Assembly: GCA_965602675.1 (NCBI GenBank)
Contig: CBFCZO010000003.1
Location: forward strand, 1-64,000
DNA length: 64,000 bases
From: DATKUA01 sp965602675
Lineage (GTDB): Bacteria > Acidobacteriota > DATKUA01
Direction of reading: 5' to 3'
Shown: positions 43,481-51,176 of the stretch, in pieces
How the letters are laid out: every line of letters begins with the position of its first letter
Position numbering within the stretch: the first letter of the stretch is position 1
Notes under the pieces: model-generated
What the model saw: only the letters and a program-made list of their open reading frames with translations
What the model was told of the DNA's origin: nothing
Database searches by the model: none
Position numbers and translations under genes: made by a program

Positions 43481-44046
43481 GAGTCGCCTTCCTCGTCTTC
43501 CTCAAAGAGATCCTCAGTGTCTCTCTCTTCGGTTGAGGGGCGTATCTCGATGTCGGGTAGCTGTTCAGTGCCGGTGTCGACGAGTGTCGAGAAGGTGGTC
43601 AGCCTCCAGTTGCCGTCAGTCTTCATAACTTCTTCGATCAGAAGGCTGATCGGCATATCGCCGGCAATCCTAACGGTAACTCCCGAATAGTGCTCTTCGA
43701 TGTTCTTGAGGAAGGAGGCGACGCGGGCTTCGCCCGTTCTAAGCTCGATTGAGATGACCTCCGCCTGCTTGCCTTTCAGCAGTTCGATCGCACCGCGGCA
43801 TGCGTTGAGGAATCTCTGCCTGATCGTGGTGTCGAAGCGGCCGATCGCCGGCTTCGCCCCCGGGATGGAGGAGTCGAAGTCGCCGGTGTGGAGATAGAAC
43901 GGCTCACAGCTTTGAAGGTCGCCTCTTGCCAGGGTAGCCACAAATGCCCGCAGGAAGTCCTCGGCGTTGTCGTACCGTGCTTCGCCGGCGCACCCGGTCA
44001 GCAAAAAAACCAGCAAAAACGACAGAATTATCGCCGTTCGTTTCAT
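43459..44046 (-). CDS. Lipoprotein of unknown function
   Basis: A 195-residue protein with a lipobox: MKRTAIILSFLLVFLLTGC, so Cys19 would be lipidated. The mature part (about 25-160) is a small alpha/beta domain resembling the NTF2-like/DUF4878 class often found in lipoproteins (NAEDFLRAFVATLARGD), and the C-terminus is acidic. It is the last gene of the PTS/LPS operon and its start overlaps the cupin gene's stop by four bases. Function is unknown. Confidence 0.85.
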   Translation of the reverse strand: MKRTAIILSFLLVFLLTGCAGEARYDNAEDFLRAFVATLARGDLQSCEPFYLHTGDFDSSIPGAKPAIGRFDTTIRQRFLNACRGAIELLKGKQAEVISIELRTGEARVASFLKNIEEHYSGVTVRIAGDMPISLLIEEVMKTDGNWRLTTFSTLVDTGTEQLPDIEIRPSTEERDTEDLFEEDEEGDSQPSTSR

Positions 44047-44411
44047 TTGCTGCCCCCCTCGGAATCGGCGCGGCCGAAGTCGTCTTCCAGGCGGACGACG
44101 TCGTCGAGCTCAGTCGTTGAGACCTCGAGCACATCGCAGGTTGTCCGCGCGATCATTCTGTGGATCGTGCCGGGCGGGATATGTCGGGCATCGCCGGGGT
44201 TTAGTAATAGGGAATTGCGCCGGCCGCTTTCCTCGATGACCAGTTCCATCTCGCCGGACTGAAGATAGATGGTTTCGTCTTTGACCTTGTGATACTGCAG
44301 GCTCAGCTGCGTCCCTTCGACTATATGCAGGATCTTGCCGACGTATTTATCGGTACGGGCCCAGATTAGTTCGTATCCCCAGGGCTTTTCTATCATTACC
44401 TCGTTACTCAT
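44043..44411 (-). CDS. Cupin, mannose-6-phosphate isomerase type II-like
   Basis: A 122-residue single cupin. KPWGYELIW at the start, LSLQYHKVKDETIYLQSGEMEL and PPGTIHRMIA at the end are the signature of the isomerase half of bifunctional GDP-mannose pyrophosphorylase/mannose-6-phosphate isomerases. It may convert fructose-6-phosphate and mannose-6-phosphate; standalone cupins of this type exist but are not always enzymes. The ATG at 44411 overlaps the ptsI stop by eight bases and is followed by the motif within a few residues. Confidence 0.82.
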   Translation of the reverse strand: MSNEVMIEKPWGYELIWARTDKYVGKILHIVEGTQLSLQYHKVKDETIYLQSGEMELVIEESGRRNSLLLNPGDARHIPPGTIHRMIARTTCDVLEVSTTELDDVVRLEDDFGRADSEGGSK

Positions 44412-46188
44412 TCTCTTCCTCGCCGTTGGGCAAATCGCATTTGAATAGGGATGGGTAGTACTTTTCCATACTCGCGGCAAGAAATTCACGCACATCATCT
44501 GCCGAGCTGAGGTTCAGCGTCTTCTCGGCGATCTCACGGCAATGTTCGGCTTCGATGCTAAGAATTACGTTCTTGACCGTAGGGATCGAGGCGGCGTTCA
44601 TGCTCAACTCGTCGTAGCCGAAGCCAATCAGTAACGGTGTAACGAAGGGATCGGCGGCCATCTCGCCACACATCGAAACCTGCTTGCCCTGCGAGTGAAC
44701 CTTGTCCGGTATCTCTGCGAGCACGCGTAAGACCGCGGGATGGAACGGATCGTAAAGGTAAGCGACCGAAGCGTTCGAGCGGTCGATCGCCAAGATGTAC
44801 TGGATCAGATCATTGGTGCCGACGGAGACGAAGTCGGATTCCGCGGCCAACAGGTCGGCGATTAAGGCCGCGCTCGGCACCTCGATCATGGCGCCCAGTT
44901 TGATGTTCTCGTCGAATGGTATGCCGTCCTCGCGAAGTTCGCGCTTGCATTTCTCCACGATTTCCTTCACCCGGCGCAACTCGGGCACTCCTGTCAGCAT
45001 TGGAATCAGGATACGCAGGTTGCCGGCAGTGCTGGCTCGCAGGATCCCGCGCACCTGTGTCTTGAACAGCGAGGGCTCCCGCAGGCTGTAGCGAACAGCC
45101 CTGAGCCCGAGCGCCGGATTCGGTTCATCTTCCATGCCGAGGCTCGCCAACCCCTTCTCGCCGCCCAGATCCAGAGTTCTAACGTTGACGAAGAGATCAC
45201 CCGCGGCTTCCGCTATCGTGCGATACATCGATTCGTGATCGTCTTCAGTCGGCAGCAGCTTGGGATTGCTGAGGAAAACGAATTCGCTGCGGTAAAGTCC
45301 GATGCCCGTGGCTCCGTGCTGAATTGCGGAGCGAAGCTCTTCCGGCATCTCAACGTTGGCCGTCATTGCGATATCTACGCCGTCGGCAGTCGATGCCGAG
45401 ATCTCCCGAGTCGCCAGCAGATCGGCTTGCTGCTGTTCGAAGAGCTGCTTGATATTGCGGTAGCGCTGGAGGGTTTCCTGCTTCGGATTGACGATCACCA
45501 GCCCTTCGCTGCCGTCGATGATGATCGTCTCGCCTCTCTTAACCTGGACGCTCAGGTCGCGGAGGCCGACGACCGCGGGAAGATTTAGCGAGCGTGCGAG
45601 CAGGCCGGTGTGAGTTGTCTGCCCCCCGACGTCCATACCCATACCTAGGAGCATGGTGCTGTCGATCGCAGCGAATTTCGAAGGTACGACTTCGTGAGCA
45701 ACGAGTATGCTCGGTTCTTTGGGTAGCTCCTCAGGGTACACAGCCGGGCGGCAGAGGTTTCTCTGGATGCGGTTGCCGACGTCCAGCACGTCGACGCCGC
45801 GATCCCGCATGTAGCTGTCCTCAAAAGATCGGAACGTACGGCTTAACTCGCTGATGATCTGCTGGAGGGCGAACTCGACGTTCACCCGGTCCTCACGGAC
45901 CTTCTTCTCGACTCCCTTCACGAGAATGGGATCGTCGAGCATCAGCAGGTGTGCATCGAAGATGTAGGCATGCTCGGTGCCCATCTTCCTGCCGATCTCT
46001 CCCTTGAGGCTGAGAAGGCTGTTCCTCGTGGCGTCTTTGGCATCCGAGAAGCGCTGCAACTCATCCTCTATCATTCCCTCGGGCACGCGGTGCATCCACA
46101 CTACCGGGTCGGCCGATTCCAGAACATAGGCCGGTCCGATGGCTATGCCGCCGGAGATGCCTATTCCTTGAAACTGTTTTTCACTCAT
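44404..46188 (-). CDS. ptsI: Phosphoenolpyruvate-protein phosphotransferase, Enzyme I
   Basis: A 594-residue cytosolic kinase that takes the phosphoryl group from PEP and passes it to HPr. The phosphohistidine domain has GGQTTHTGLLARSLNLPAVVG, with the His in THT. The C-terminal PEP-binding domain shows LYRSEFVFL, SVGTNDLIQY and CGEMAADP. The usual Arg in GGRTSH is Gln here. Length is standard. No sugar permease gene is in the window, so this EI feeds the regulatory PTS. Confidence 0.97.
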   Translation of the reverse strand: MSEKQFQGIGISGGIAIGPAYVLESADPVVWMHRVPEGMIEDELQRFSDAKDATRNSLLSLKGEIGRKMGTEHAYIFDAHLLMLDDPILVKGVEKKVREDRVNVEFALQQIISELSRTFRSFEDSYMRDRGVDVLDVGNRIQRNLCRPAVYPEELPKEPSILVAHEVVPSKFAAIDSTMLLGMGMDVGGQTTHTGLLARSLNLPAVVGLRDLSVQVKRGETIIIDGSEGLVIVNPKQETLQRYRNIKQLFEQQQADLLATREISASTADGVDIAMTANVEMPEELRSAIQHGATGIGLYRSEFVFLSNPKLLPTEDDHESMYRTIAEAAGDLFVNVRTLDLGGEKGLASLGMEDEPNPALGLRAVRYSLREPSLFKTQVRGILRASTAGNLRILIPMLTGVPELRRVKEIVEKCKRELREDGIPFDENIKLGAMIEVPSAALIADLLAAESDFVSVGTNDLIQYILAIDRSNASVAYLYDPFHPAVLRVLAEIPDKVHSQGKQVSMCGEMAADPFVTPLLIGFGYDELSMNAASIPTVKNVILSIEAEHCREIAEKTLNLSSADDVREFLAASMEKYYPSLFKCDLPNGEEENE

Positions 46189-46199
46189 GGTCGGATAAA

Positions 46200-46469
46200 T
46201 TATTTCTTCTCACCGAAGCGTCCGCTTATCATCTCACTCAACGTATCGAAAGCATTTTCTTCGTCTTCGCCGTCCACCGTCAGGCGAATTCGGCTTCCCT
46301 TGCTGGCCTGCAGCAAGAGGATCCCCAGGATGCTCTTGCCGTCGACGGTGACTCCGTCCTTGCGTAGCTTGACAGTCGAGGCGTACTTGCTCGCAAGGTG
46401 AACGAATTTCGACGCAGCGCGCGCATGCAGGCCCCGCTCATTATTGATCTCGATGTCGCCTTCTTTCAT
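46200..46469 (-). CDS. ptsH: Phosphocarrier protein HPr
   Basis: An 89-residue carrier. His15 in ERGLHARAASKF accepts phosphate from EI. Ser46 in VDGKSILGIL is the HPr-kinase target, and an HPr kinase gene is present three kilobases upstream in the same operon. The start overlaps the EIIA-Man stop by four bases. Confidence 0.97.
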   Translation of the reverse strand: MKEGDIEINNERGLHARAASKFVHLASKYASTVKLRKDGVTVDGKSILGILLLQASKGSRIRLTVDGEDEENAFDTLSEMISGRFGEKK

Positions 46470-46891
46470 TCTTGCTCGGCGGAGTCCTTGGCGTTGAGGA
46501 TTTCGCTTGCCACGAAGATCGATTGCTGGCCGCGGTCGCGCGCCAGTCGCGCCGCCGAGGTGGGATCAGCACCCTCGTCCTGCAGGGTTATCAGCTTTAT
46601 CACCATCGGCAGGTTCACCCCGGTGAGCACTTCGACTTGATCTTCCTCAAGGAACGTGAGGCTGATGTTTGTGGGCGTGCCTCCGAACATGTCGGTGAGG
46701 ATGATGACTCCCTCCTCGTCCGAAAGCTCCTCGATCGCCGACTCGATCTTCCGCCTGGCCTTTTCCATATCCTGGTTCCAGCCGATGGAGACGGGCATGA
46801 TTTTCTCCATCGAGGCTCCCACGATTGTCTTTGCGGCCTTGACGAGCTCGCTCGCCAGCAGGCCGTGAGTTATAATCAGGATTCCAAACAT
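46466..46891 (-). CDS. PTS EIIA component, mannose family, no permease
   Basis: A 141-residue protein that takes phosphate from HPr on His9 (ILIITHGLLASELVKAA). The acidic loop ILTDMFGGTPTNISL matches the family dimer interface. There is no EIIB, EIIC or EIID nearby, so it cannot work as a sugar transporter here. Standalone EIIA-Man proteins in Proteobacteria and relatives are regulatory. The gene lies 23 bases downstream of hprK. Confidence 0.9.
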   Translation of the reverse strand: MFGILIITHGLLASELVKAAKTIVGASMEKIMPVSIGWNQDMEKARRKIESAIEELSDEEGVIILTDMFGGTPTNISLTFLEEDQVEVLTGVNLPMVIKLITLQDEGADPTSAARLARDRGQQSIFVASEILNAKDSAEQE

Positions 46892-46914
46892 TTTCAGAGC
46901 GCCGAGGCCGGCCT

Positions 46915-47922
46915 TTACTCGAACAGCCCCGCTCCTTCTCCGATTGTCGTTTTAAAGTCCTTCGCTTCTTTTGAGCGGCGCAACTTCCTGTCGAGCCGCC
47001 GGGTTACCCTCTTGGCCACATTCACGCCCTTGATCTTGAGAAGCTGGTTGCGCGCCGCCACTTCAACGAGAATCGCCAGGTTGCGGCCCGGGGCCACAGG
47101 CATAATAACATAGGGTATATTAATGCCGATAAAGCTGTGGTATTGATCCTCCACTCCCAGCCGTGGGTATTCTATTCCATCCCGCCAGTGCTCCAGCCTG
47201 ATCACCAACTCGATTTTTTTGCTATCCCTGACACTGCCCACTCCGAAAAGGTCCTTGACGTCGATCAGGCCGATGCCCCTCAACTCCATCAGATAGCGTA
47301 TCTCCTCAGGGCAGGAGCCAAGCAGCACCTCGTTTTCGACCAGTTTGATCTCCACGTTATCGTCGGCCACCAGCCTGTGGCCGCGGGCGATAAGCTCGAG
47401 AGCGCACTCGCTCTTGCCGACACCGCTCTCGCCGATAAGCAGAACGCCGAGGCCAAAGATATCCAGCAGGTTGCCATGGATCGACATTCTGGGAGCGAGC
47501 TGGACATCCAGGAAGTGAGTTATCAGGTCAATCGCGTCGATGCTCTCATGCGGTGACGTGAAAAGCGGCGTGCGGCGGCGGTCGGCTACCTCGCGGAGGT
47601 AATCGGGGACTGCCATTCCGGCGGTAAGGACAAAACAGGCCGGCTCGCAGGAGAAAAGGTTGTCGAGCATTTTCATCCGCGGTCCGGGCTTGAGCGTTTC
47701 CAGGTAGGTCATCTCGGTACGGCCCATGAGCTGGACCCTGTCGCGGGTGGTGCACTCGACGAAGTTCGCCAATGCCAGGCCTGTTTTCTGCACACGGGCG
47801 TTCGTTATCGGCCGACGTAGCCCGTCCGCTCCAGCCTCGAGTTTCATTTTCAGCCGATGTGCGCCGAACTCGTAGAAATGTCGCACGGTGATCGAGCCGG
47901 CGCTCACTTCCTCTTCCGACAT
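46915..47922 (-). CDS. hprK: HPr kinase/phosphorylase
   Basis: A 335-residue ATP-dependent kinase and phosphatase for HPr Ser46. It has an N-terminal domain (about 1-140), His in MSIHGNLLDIFG, Walker A GESGVGKS at 164-171, and the family signature MELRGIGLIDVKDLFG. In Gram-negative bacteria, HprK is usually linked to the PTS-Ntr and rpoN genes, as here. The gene starts two bases after the ptsN stop. It shows that this PTS has a serine as well as a histidine branch. Confidence 0.95.
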   Translation of the reverse strand: MSEEEVSAGSITVRHFYEFGAHRLKMKLEAGADGLRRPITNARVQKTGLALANFVECTTRDRVQLMGRTEMTYLETLKPGPRMKMLDNLFSCEPACFVLTAGMAVPDYLREVADRRRTPLFTSPHESIDAIDLITHFLDVQLAPRMSIHGNLLDIFGLGVLLIGESGVGKSECALELIARGHRLVADDNVEIKLVENEVLLGSCPEEIRYLMELRGIGLIDVKDLFGVGSVRDSKKIELVIRLEHWRDGIEYPRLGVEDQYHSFIGINIPYVIMPVAPGRNLAILVEVAARNQLLKIKGVNVAKRVTRRLDRKLRRSKEAKDFKTTIGEGAGLFE

Positions 47923-47924
47923 GG

Positions 47925-48383
47925 TCAGCTCCCTTCAGCTTCCGCCAGGACCGAGATGGCTTCCTCCGCGCTCTTGGCGGCAAGCACGCTTTCCCGCGAG
48001 GCCGGATTGATAAAAATCCGAGCTGCCGCCGCCAGGGCATCGAGGTGAACATTGGGATCGCTCTCCGGAGAAATTACCACGAAGAATATATTCACGGGTT
48101 TGTTATCGGGCGCGTCGGCCTCCACGCCGCTGCGCGAGATACCTAAAGCAAAGCGGGGCGCGCTGATACGGTCTGACGTGCAATGCGGGAACGCGATTCC
48201 CGCCCCCATGGCAGTGCTCAACAGACGCTCTCTGCGTAGGAGACTTTCGCGCAAATGATTAGAGTCGAGGTTTGCCGAATCATCGGCCACCAGCTCCGAT
48301 AATTCGCTGATTATCTCCTCGACACTACTGCCCGACAGGTTAGTCTGAACCGCGGCGGGCTTGAGTTCATCGGAAATTCGCAT
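47925..48383 (-). CDS. ptsN: PTS IIA-Ntr-type regulatory protein
   Basis: A 152-residue fructose/nitrogen-type EIIA domain. The phosphoacceptor His67 lies in MGAGIAFPHCTSD. The tail (FFVVISPESDPNVHLDALAAAARIF) is standard. In enteric bacteria PtsN ties the PTS to nitrogen metabolism and potassium transport. The ATG at 48383 was chosen over an in-frame TTG 33 bases upstream because GGTGG lies near it and the TTG falls inside the hpf end. Confidence 0.9.
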   Translation of the reverse strand: MRISDELKPAAVQTNLSGSSVEEIISELSELVADDSANLDSNHLRESLLRRERLLSTAMGAGIAFPHCTSDRISAPRFALGISRSGVEADAPDNKPVNIFFVVISPESDPNVHLDALAAAARIFINPASRESVLAAKSAEEAISVLAEAEGS

Positions 48384-48402
48384 CTGCCACCAGGTTGTCA
48401 GG

Positions 48403-48942
48403 TCATCTGGGTTCAATTAGCCCGATGTCGCCGTCCCCCCGGAGGTAGATGACGTTAAGCTCTTCGGTTGTCGAGTTACTGAAAACGATAAAACCGTTGT
48501 CGGATGCGCGCACCTGGAGCATGGCTTCTTCAACACTCATCGGCTTCACGGACAGGCGCTCCACAATCAACTCCGGCTTGCCGGCGGAAGGCGCTTCCTC
48601 CTCCTCGAGCGTCGAGTCCTCCCAGACCTTGCTGTGGGGTGGGCGCCGCTGACCTTTGCGGCTTTTCACGCGCCGGCCCTGCCGCCGAGCCTGTTTCACG
48701 AGGTTGTCAATGGCATCGTTGATCGAGGCATACATATCAGTGGTTTGCGCCGTGGCGCTGAATCCGCCCTGGCGCGTCTTGACCGAGAGGTCGGCTATCT
48801 GGAGATACTTCTGTACGCTGAGGGTCACGTGAACATCCATCACGCTTTCAAACACCCTTTCGAGCTTCTTCAGCTTGTTCTCCGTGAAGGAACGAAGTGC
48901 CGGTGTGATATCGATACCTTTTCCTCCGATGACAGTCTCCAT
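48403..48942 (-). CDS. hpf: Ribosome hibernation promoting factor, long form
   Basis: A 179-residue protein that dimerises ribosomes in stationary phase. The N-terminal S30AE domain is about 1-100 (GKGIDITPALRSFTENKLKKLERVF), followed by a linker and a C-terminal dimerisation domain at about 125-179 (LIVERLSVKPMSVEEAMLQV, then GFIVFSNSTTEELNVIYLRGDG). The long form dimerises 70S to 100S on its own. It is between rpoN and ptsN, the standard neighbourhood. Confidence 0.95.
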   Translation of the reverse strand: METVIGGKGIDITPALRSFTENKLKKLERVFESVMDVHVTLSVQKYLQIADLSVKTRQGGFSATAQTTDMYASINDAIDNLVKQARRQGRRVKSRKGQRRPPHSKVWEDSTLEEEEAPSAGKPELIVERLSVKPMSVEEAMLQVRASDNGFIVFSNSTTEELNVIYLRGDGDIGLIEPR

Positions 48943-48990
48943 CGATACTCCTTTCGCCCCCAGCCGGAACTCAGGGAGCTGCTGCCGCGC

Positions 48991-50421
48991 CTAGAAAACC
49001 GATTTGCGCAGCTTAGACGGGGGTATTCGCATCTCCTCGCGGTATTTGGCCACCGTGCGGCGAGCGATCTTTAGCCCCTCCTTGTTGAGGAGGGCCATGA
49101 TCTTGCTGTCGCTGAGCGGCTTGCGAGGATCTTCATTTTCCACAATCTGTCTTATGCGGCGCTTAACCGCCAGGCTGGAGACGTCCTCTCCAGTCTCGCT
49201 TCTGATTCCCGAGCTGAAGAAGAACTTCAGCTCGTAGACTCCGCGCGGGGTGTGAACATACTTGTTCGTCACGACCCGGCTGACCGTGCTCTCGTGCATG
49301 CCGATGTCGTAAGCGACGTCGCTGAGGATCATCGGTTTGAGGTAGTCGATGCCGTGGTCGAGGAATTCTCTTTGTTTTTTGACAATGCTCTCGACCACTT
49401 TATAGATGGTCCTCTGACGCTGCACGAAGCTCTTCAGCAGCCATTTGGCACTGTTGAGCCGCTCCCGCACGAAGTTTCGCGTGTTCTCTTTCTCCCCGGA
49501 ATCCTTCGCGAGAAGTCTCTGGTAGTTTCTGTTGATTCTGAGTTTCGGCAAGTCCTCCTCGTTAAGGATGATGCGGTAATCGTCGTCGTCGCGGACGATA
49601 AAGACATCCGGTTCGACAAATGTGTTTTCGGTGGCGTTGTATTTGCTTCCCGGTTTGGGATCGAGGCTGCGGATGATTTCCAGTGCCTCCTGGATCTCCT
49701 CGAGCGAGCAGCCGAGCTCCTTGCCGAGCTCGTCGTAGGCGTGGCGTTGCAGGTGGCCGAGGTAGTCGCTCACGATCCTGTGAGGCAAGTCGCTTTCCGG
49801 CTCGAGATAATCGAGCTGGATCAACAGGCTTTCGCGCAGGTCGTGCGATGCCACCCCCACCGGATCGAACTGCTGCACCATTCGCAGCACTTCCTCTACC
49901 TCTTCTTCTGCGGCGGAAACCAACGCGGCGATCTCCACTGCGGAGGCGCGCAGATAGCCGTCGCTGTTGAGGTTGCCGATAATGGCCTCTCCAATCTCGC
50001 GGGTCCGTTCGTCCTGGGCACTGAATTGCAGTTGCCAGCTCAGGTGGTCAGTAAGGCTGGTGGGCTTGCTCAACGTTGCGTCGAAGGCCGGTAGCTCGCG
50101 TTCCTCGCGCATCGTGCGCCGGTGCTGATACTCGATGTAGTCGGCGAAGAAATAATCCTGGTCTATTTCCTTGAGCAGCGCCTCGGGGTCGCTGTCGACG
50201 CGGTTGGTGACGTCCTCGAGGGCGGCGTCCTCCCGCTCCTCCTTGGTCACTTCGGTCTCGTTGGATACCTCCTCGAGAACAGGATTCGTGCTCAGTTCTT
50301 CCTGGATGAGCTGCTCAAGTTCTACCTTGGAAAGCTGCAGAAGCTTGATCGCCTGCTGCAGGCTCTGCGTCATCACCAGGTTCTGGCTCAGCCTGAGATT
50401 GAGCTGTTGGCGGATATTCAT
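48991..50421 (-). CDS. rpoN: RNA polymerase sigma-54 factor
   Basis: A 476-residue alternative sigma factor for -24/-12 promoters that need enhancer-binding ATPases. Region I has QSLQQAIKLLQLSKVELEQLI. An acidic region follows, then the core-binding domain, an HTH (MHESTVSRVVTNKYVHTPRG) and the RpoN box ARRTVAKYREEMRIPPS near the C-terminus. It is ten bases downstream of lptB and 48 bases upstream of hpf. Confidence 0.97.
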   Translation of the reverse strand: MNIRQQLNLRLSQNLVMTQSLQQAIKLLQLSKVELEQLIQEELSTNPVLEEVSNETEVTKEEREDAALEDVTNRVDSDPEALLKEIDQDYFFADYIEYQHRRTMREERELPAFDATLSKPTSLTDHLSWQLQFSAQDERTREIGEAIIGNLNSDGYLRASAVEIAALVSAAEEEVEEVLRMVQQFDPVGVASHDLRESLLIQLDYLEPESDLPHRIVSDYLGHLQRHAYDELGKELGCSLEEIQEALEIIRSLDPKPGSKYNATENTFVEPDVFIVRDDDDYRIILNEEDLPKLRINRNYQRLLAKDSGEKENTRNFVRERLNSAKWLLKSFVQRQRTIYKVVESIVKKQREFLDHGIDYLKPMILSDVAYDIGMHESTVSRVVTNKYVHTPRGVYELKFFFSSGIRSETGEDVSSLAVKRRIRQIVENEDPRKPLSDSKIMALLNKEGLKIARRTVAKYREEMRIPPSKLRKSVF

Positions 50422-50431
50422 ATTGGTCGTC

Positions 50432-51172
50432 TCAGTTCATCCTGAAGTCTTTGCCCAGGAAGACCTCGCGTACCTGCCGGTCTTTCTCCAGCTCGGCGGG
50501 CGTGCCGGCACGGAGAATTCTTCCGTCGCTGATTATGTACGCGCGATCGGTGATGTGGAAGGTCTCCCGGACGTTGTGGTCGGTAATGAGGATTCCGATG
50601 CCTTTTTCTCTGAGTTGTTTGATCAGTTTCTGGATGTCGGCTACGGCGATCGGGTCGATACCGGCGAATGGCTCGTCCAGCAGGATGAAGGACGGCGAGA
50701 TCACTAGCGCCCGTGCGATCTCGGCTCTGCGCCGCTCGCCTCCGCTGAGCGTGAAGGCTTTGCTTTTTGCGAGGTGCATAATTCCCAGCTCGGTGAGGAG
50801 TTGGCGCAGCCTCTCGCGCCTGCGCGCGGTGCTGATATTGAGAGTCTGGAGTATGCATAGGAGGTTTTCCTCGACGGTGAGGCGCCGGAACACCGAAGGC
50901 TCCTGAGGCAGGTAGCTGATGCCCTTACGTGCCCTCAGGAAATGGGGCAGATTCGTGATGTCCTCACCGCTGAGGTAAATACGTCCTTTCGTAGGTTTCG
51001 TTTCGCCCACAACCATATAGAATGTAGTAGTTTTGCCTGCTCCGTTGGGCCCTAATAGCCCCACAATTTCGCCCGGCTCAACATACAGCGAGATTTCATT
51101 TACGACTCTTCTTCCGCCGTAAGTTTTTACGAGCTTTTCTGTCTGGAGATGATGCTTGCCGTTGCCGTTCAT
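50432..51172 (-). CDS. lptB: LPS export system ATP-binding protein
   Basis: A 246-residue ABC ATPase that powers LPS extraction from the inner membrane. Walker A is GPNGAGKTT, followed by the family-specific YMVVGETKPTKGRIYL. The signature is LSGGERRRAEIARAL, Walker B is FILLDEPFAGIDP, and H-loop ITDHNVRE. It is followed by rpoN and preceded by the LptC/OstA-like gene with a four-base gap. Confidence 0.97.
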   Translation of the reverse strand: MNGNGKHHLQTEKLVKTYGGRRVVNEISLYVEPGEIVGLLGPNGAGKTTTFYMVVGETKPTKGRIYLSGEDITNLPHFLRARKGISYLPQEPSVFRRLTVEENLLCILQTLNISTARRRERLRQLLTELGIMHLAKSKAFTLSGGERRRAEIARALVISPSFILLDEPFAGIDPIAVADIQKLIKQLREKGIGILITDHNVRETFHITDRAYIISDGRILRAGTPAELEKDRQVREVFLGKDFRMN

Positions 51173-51176
51173 CTGG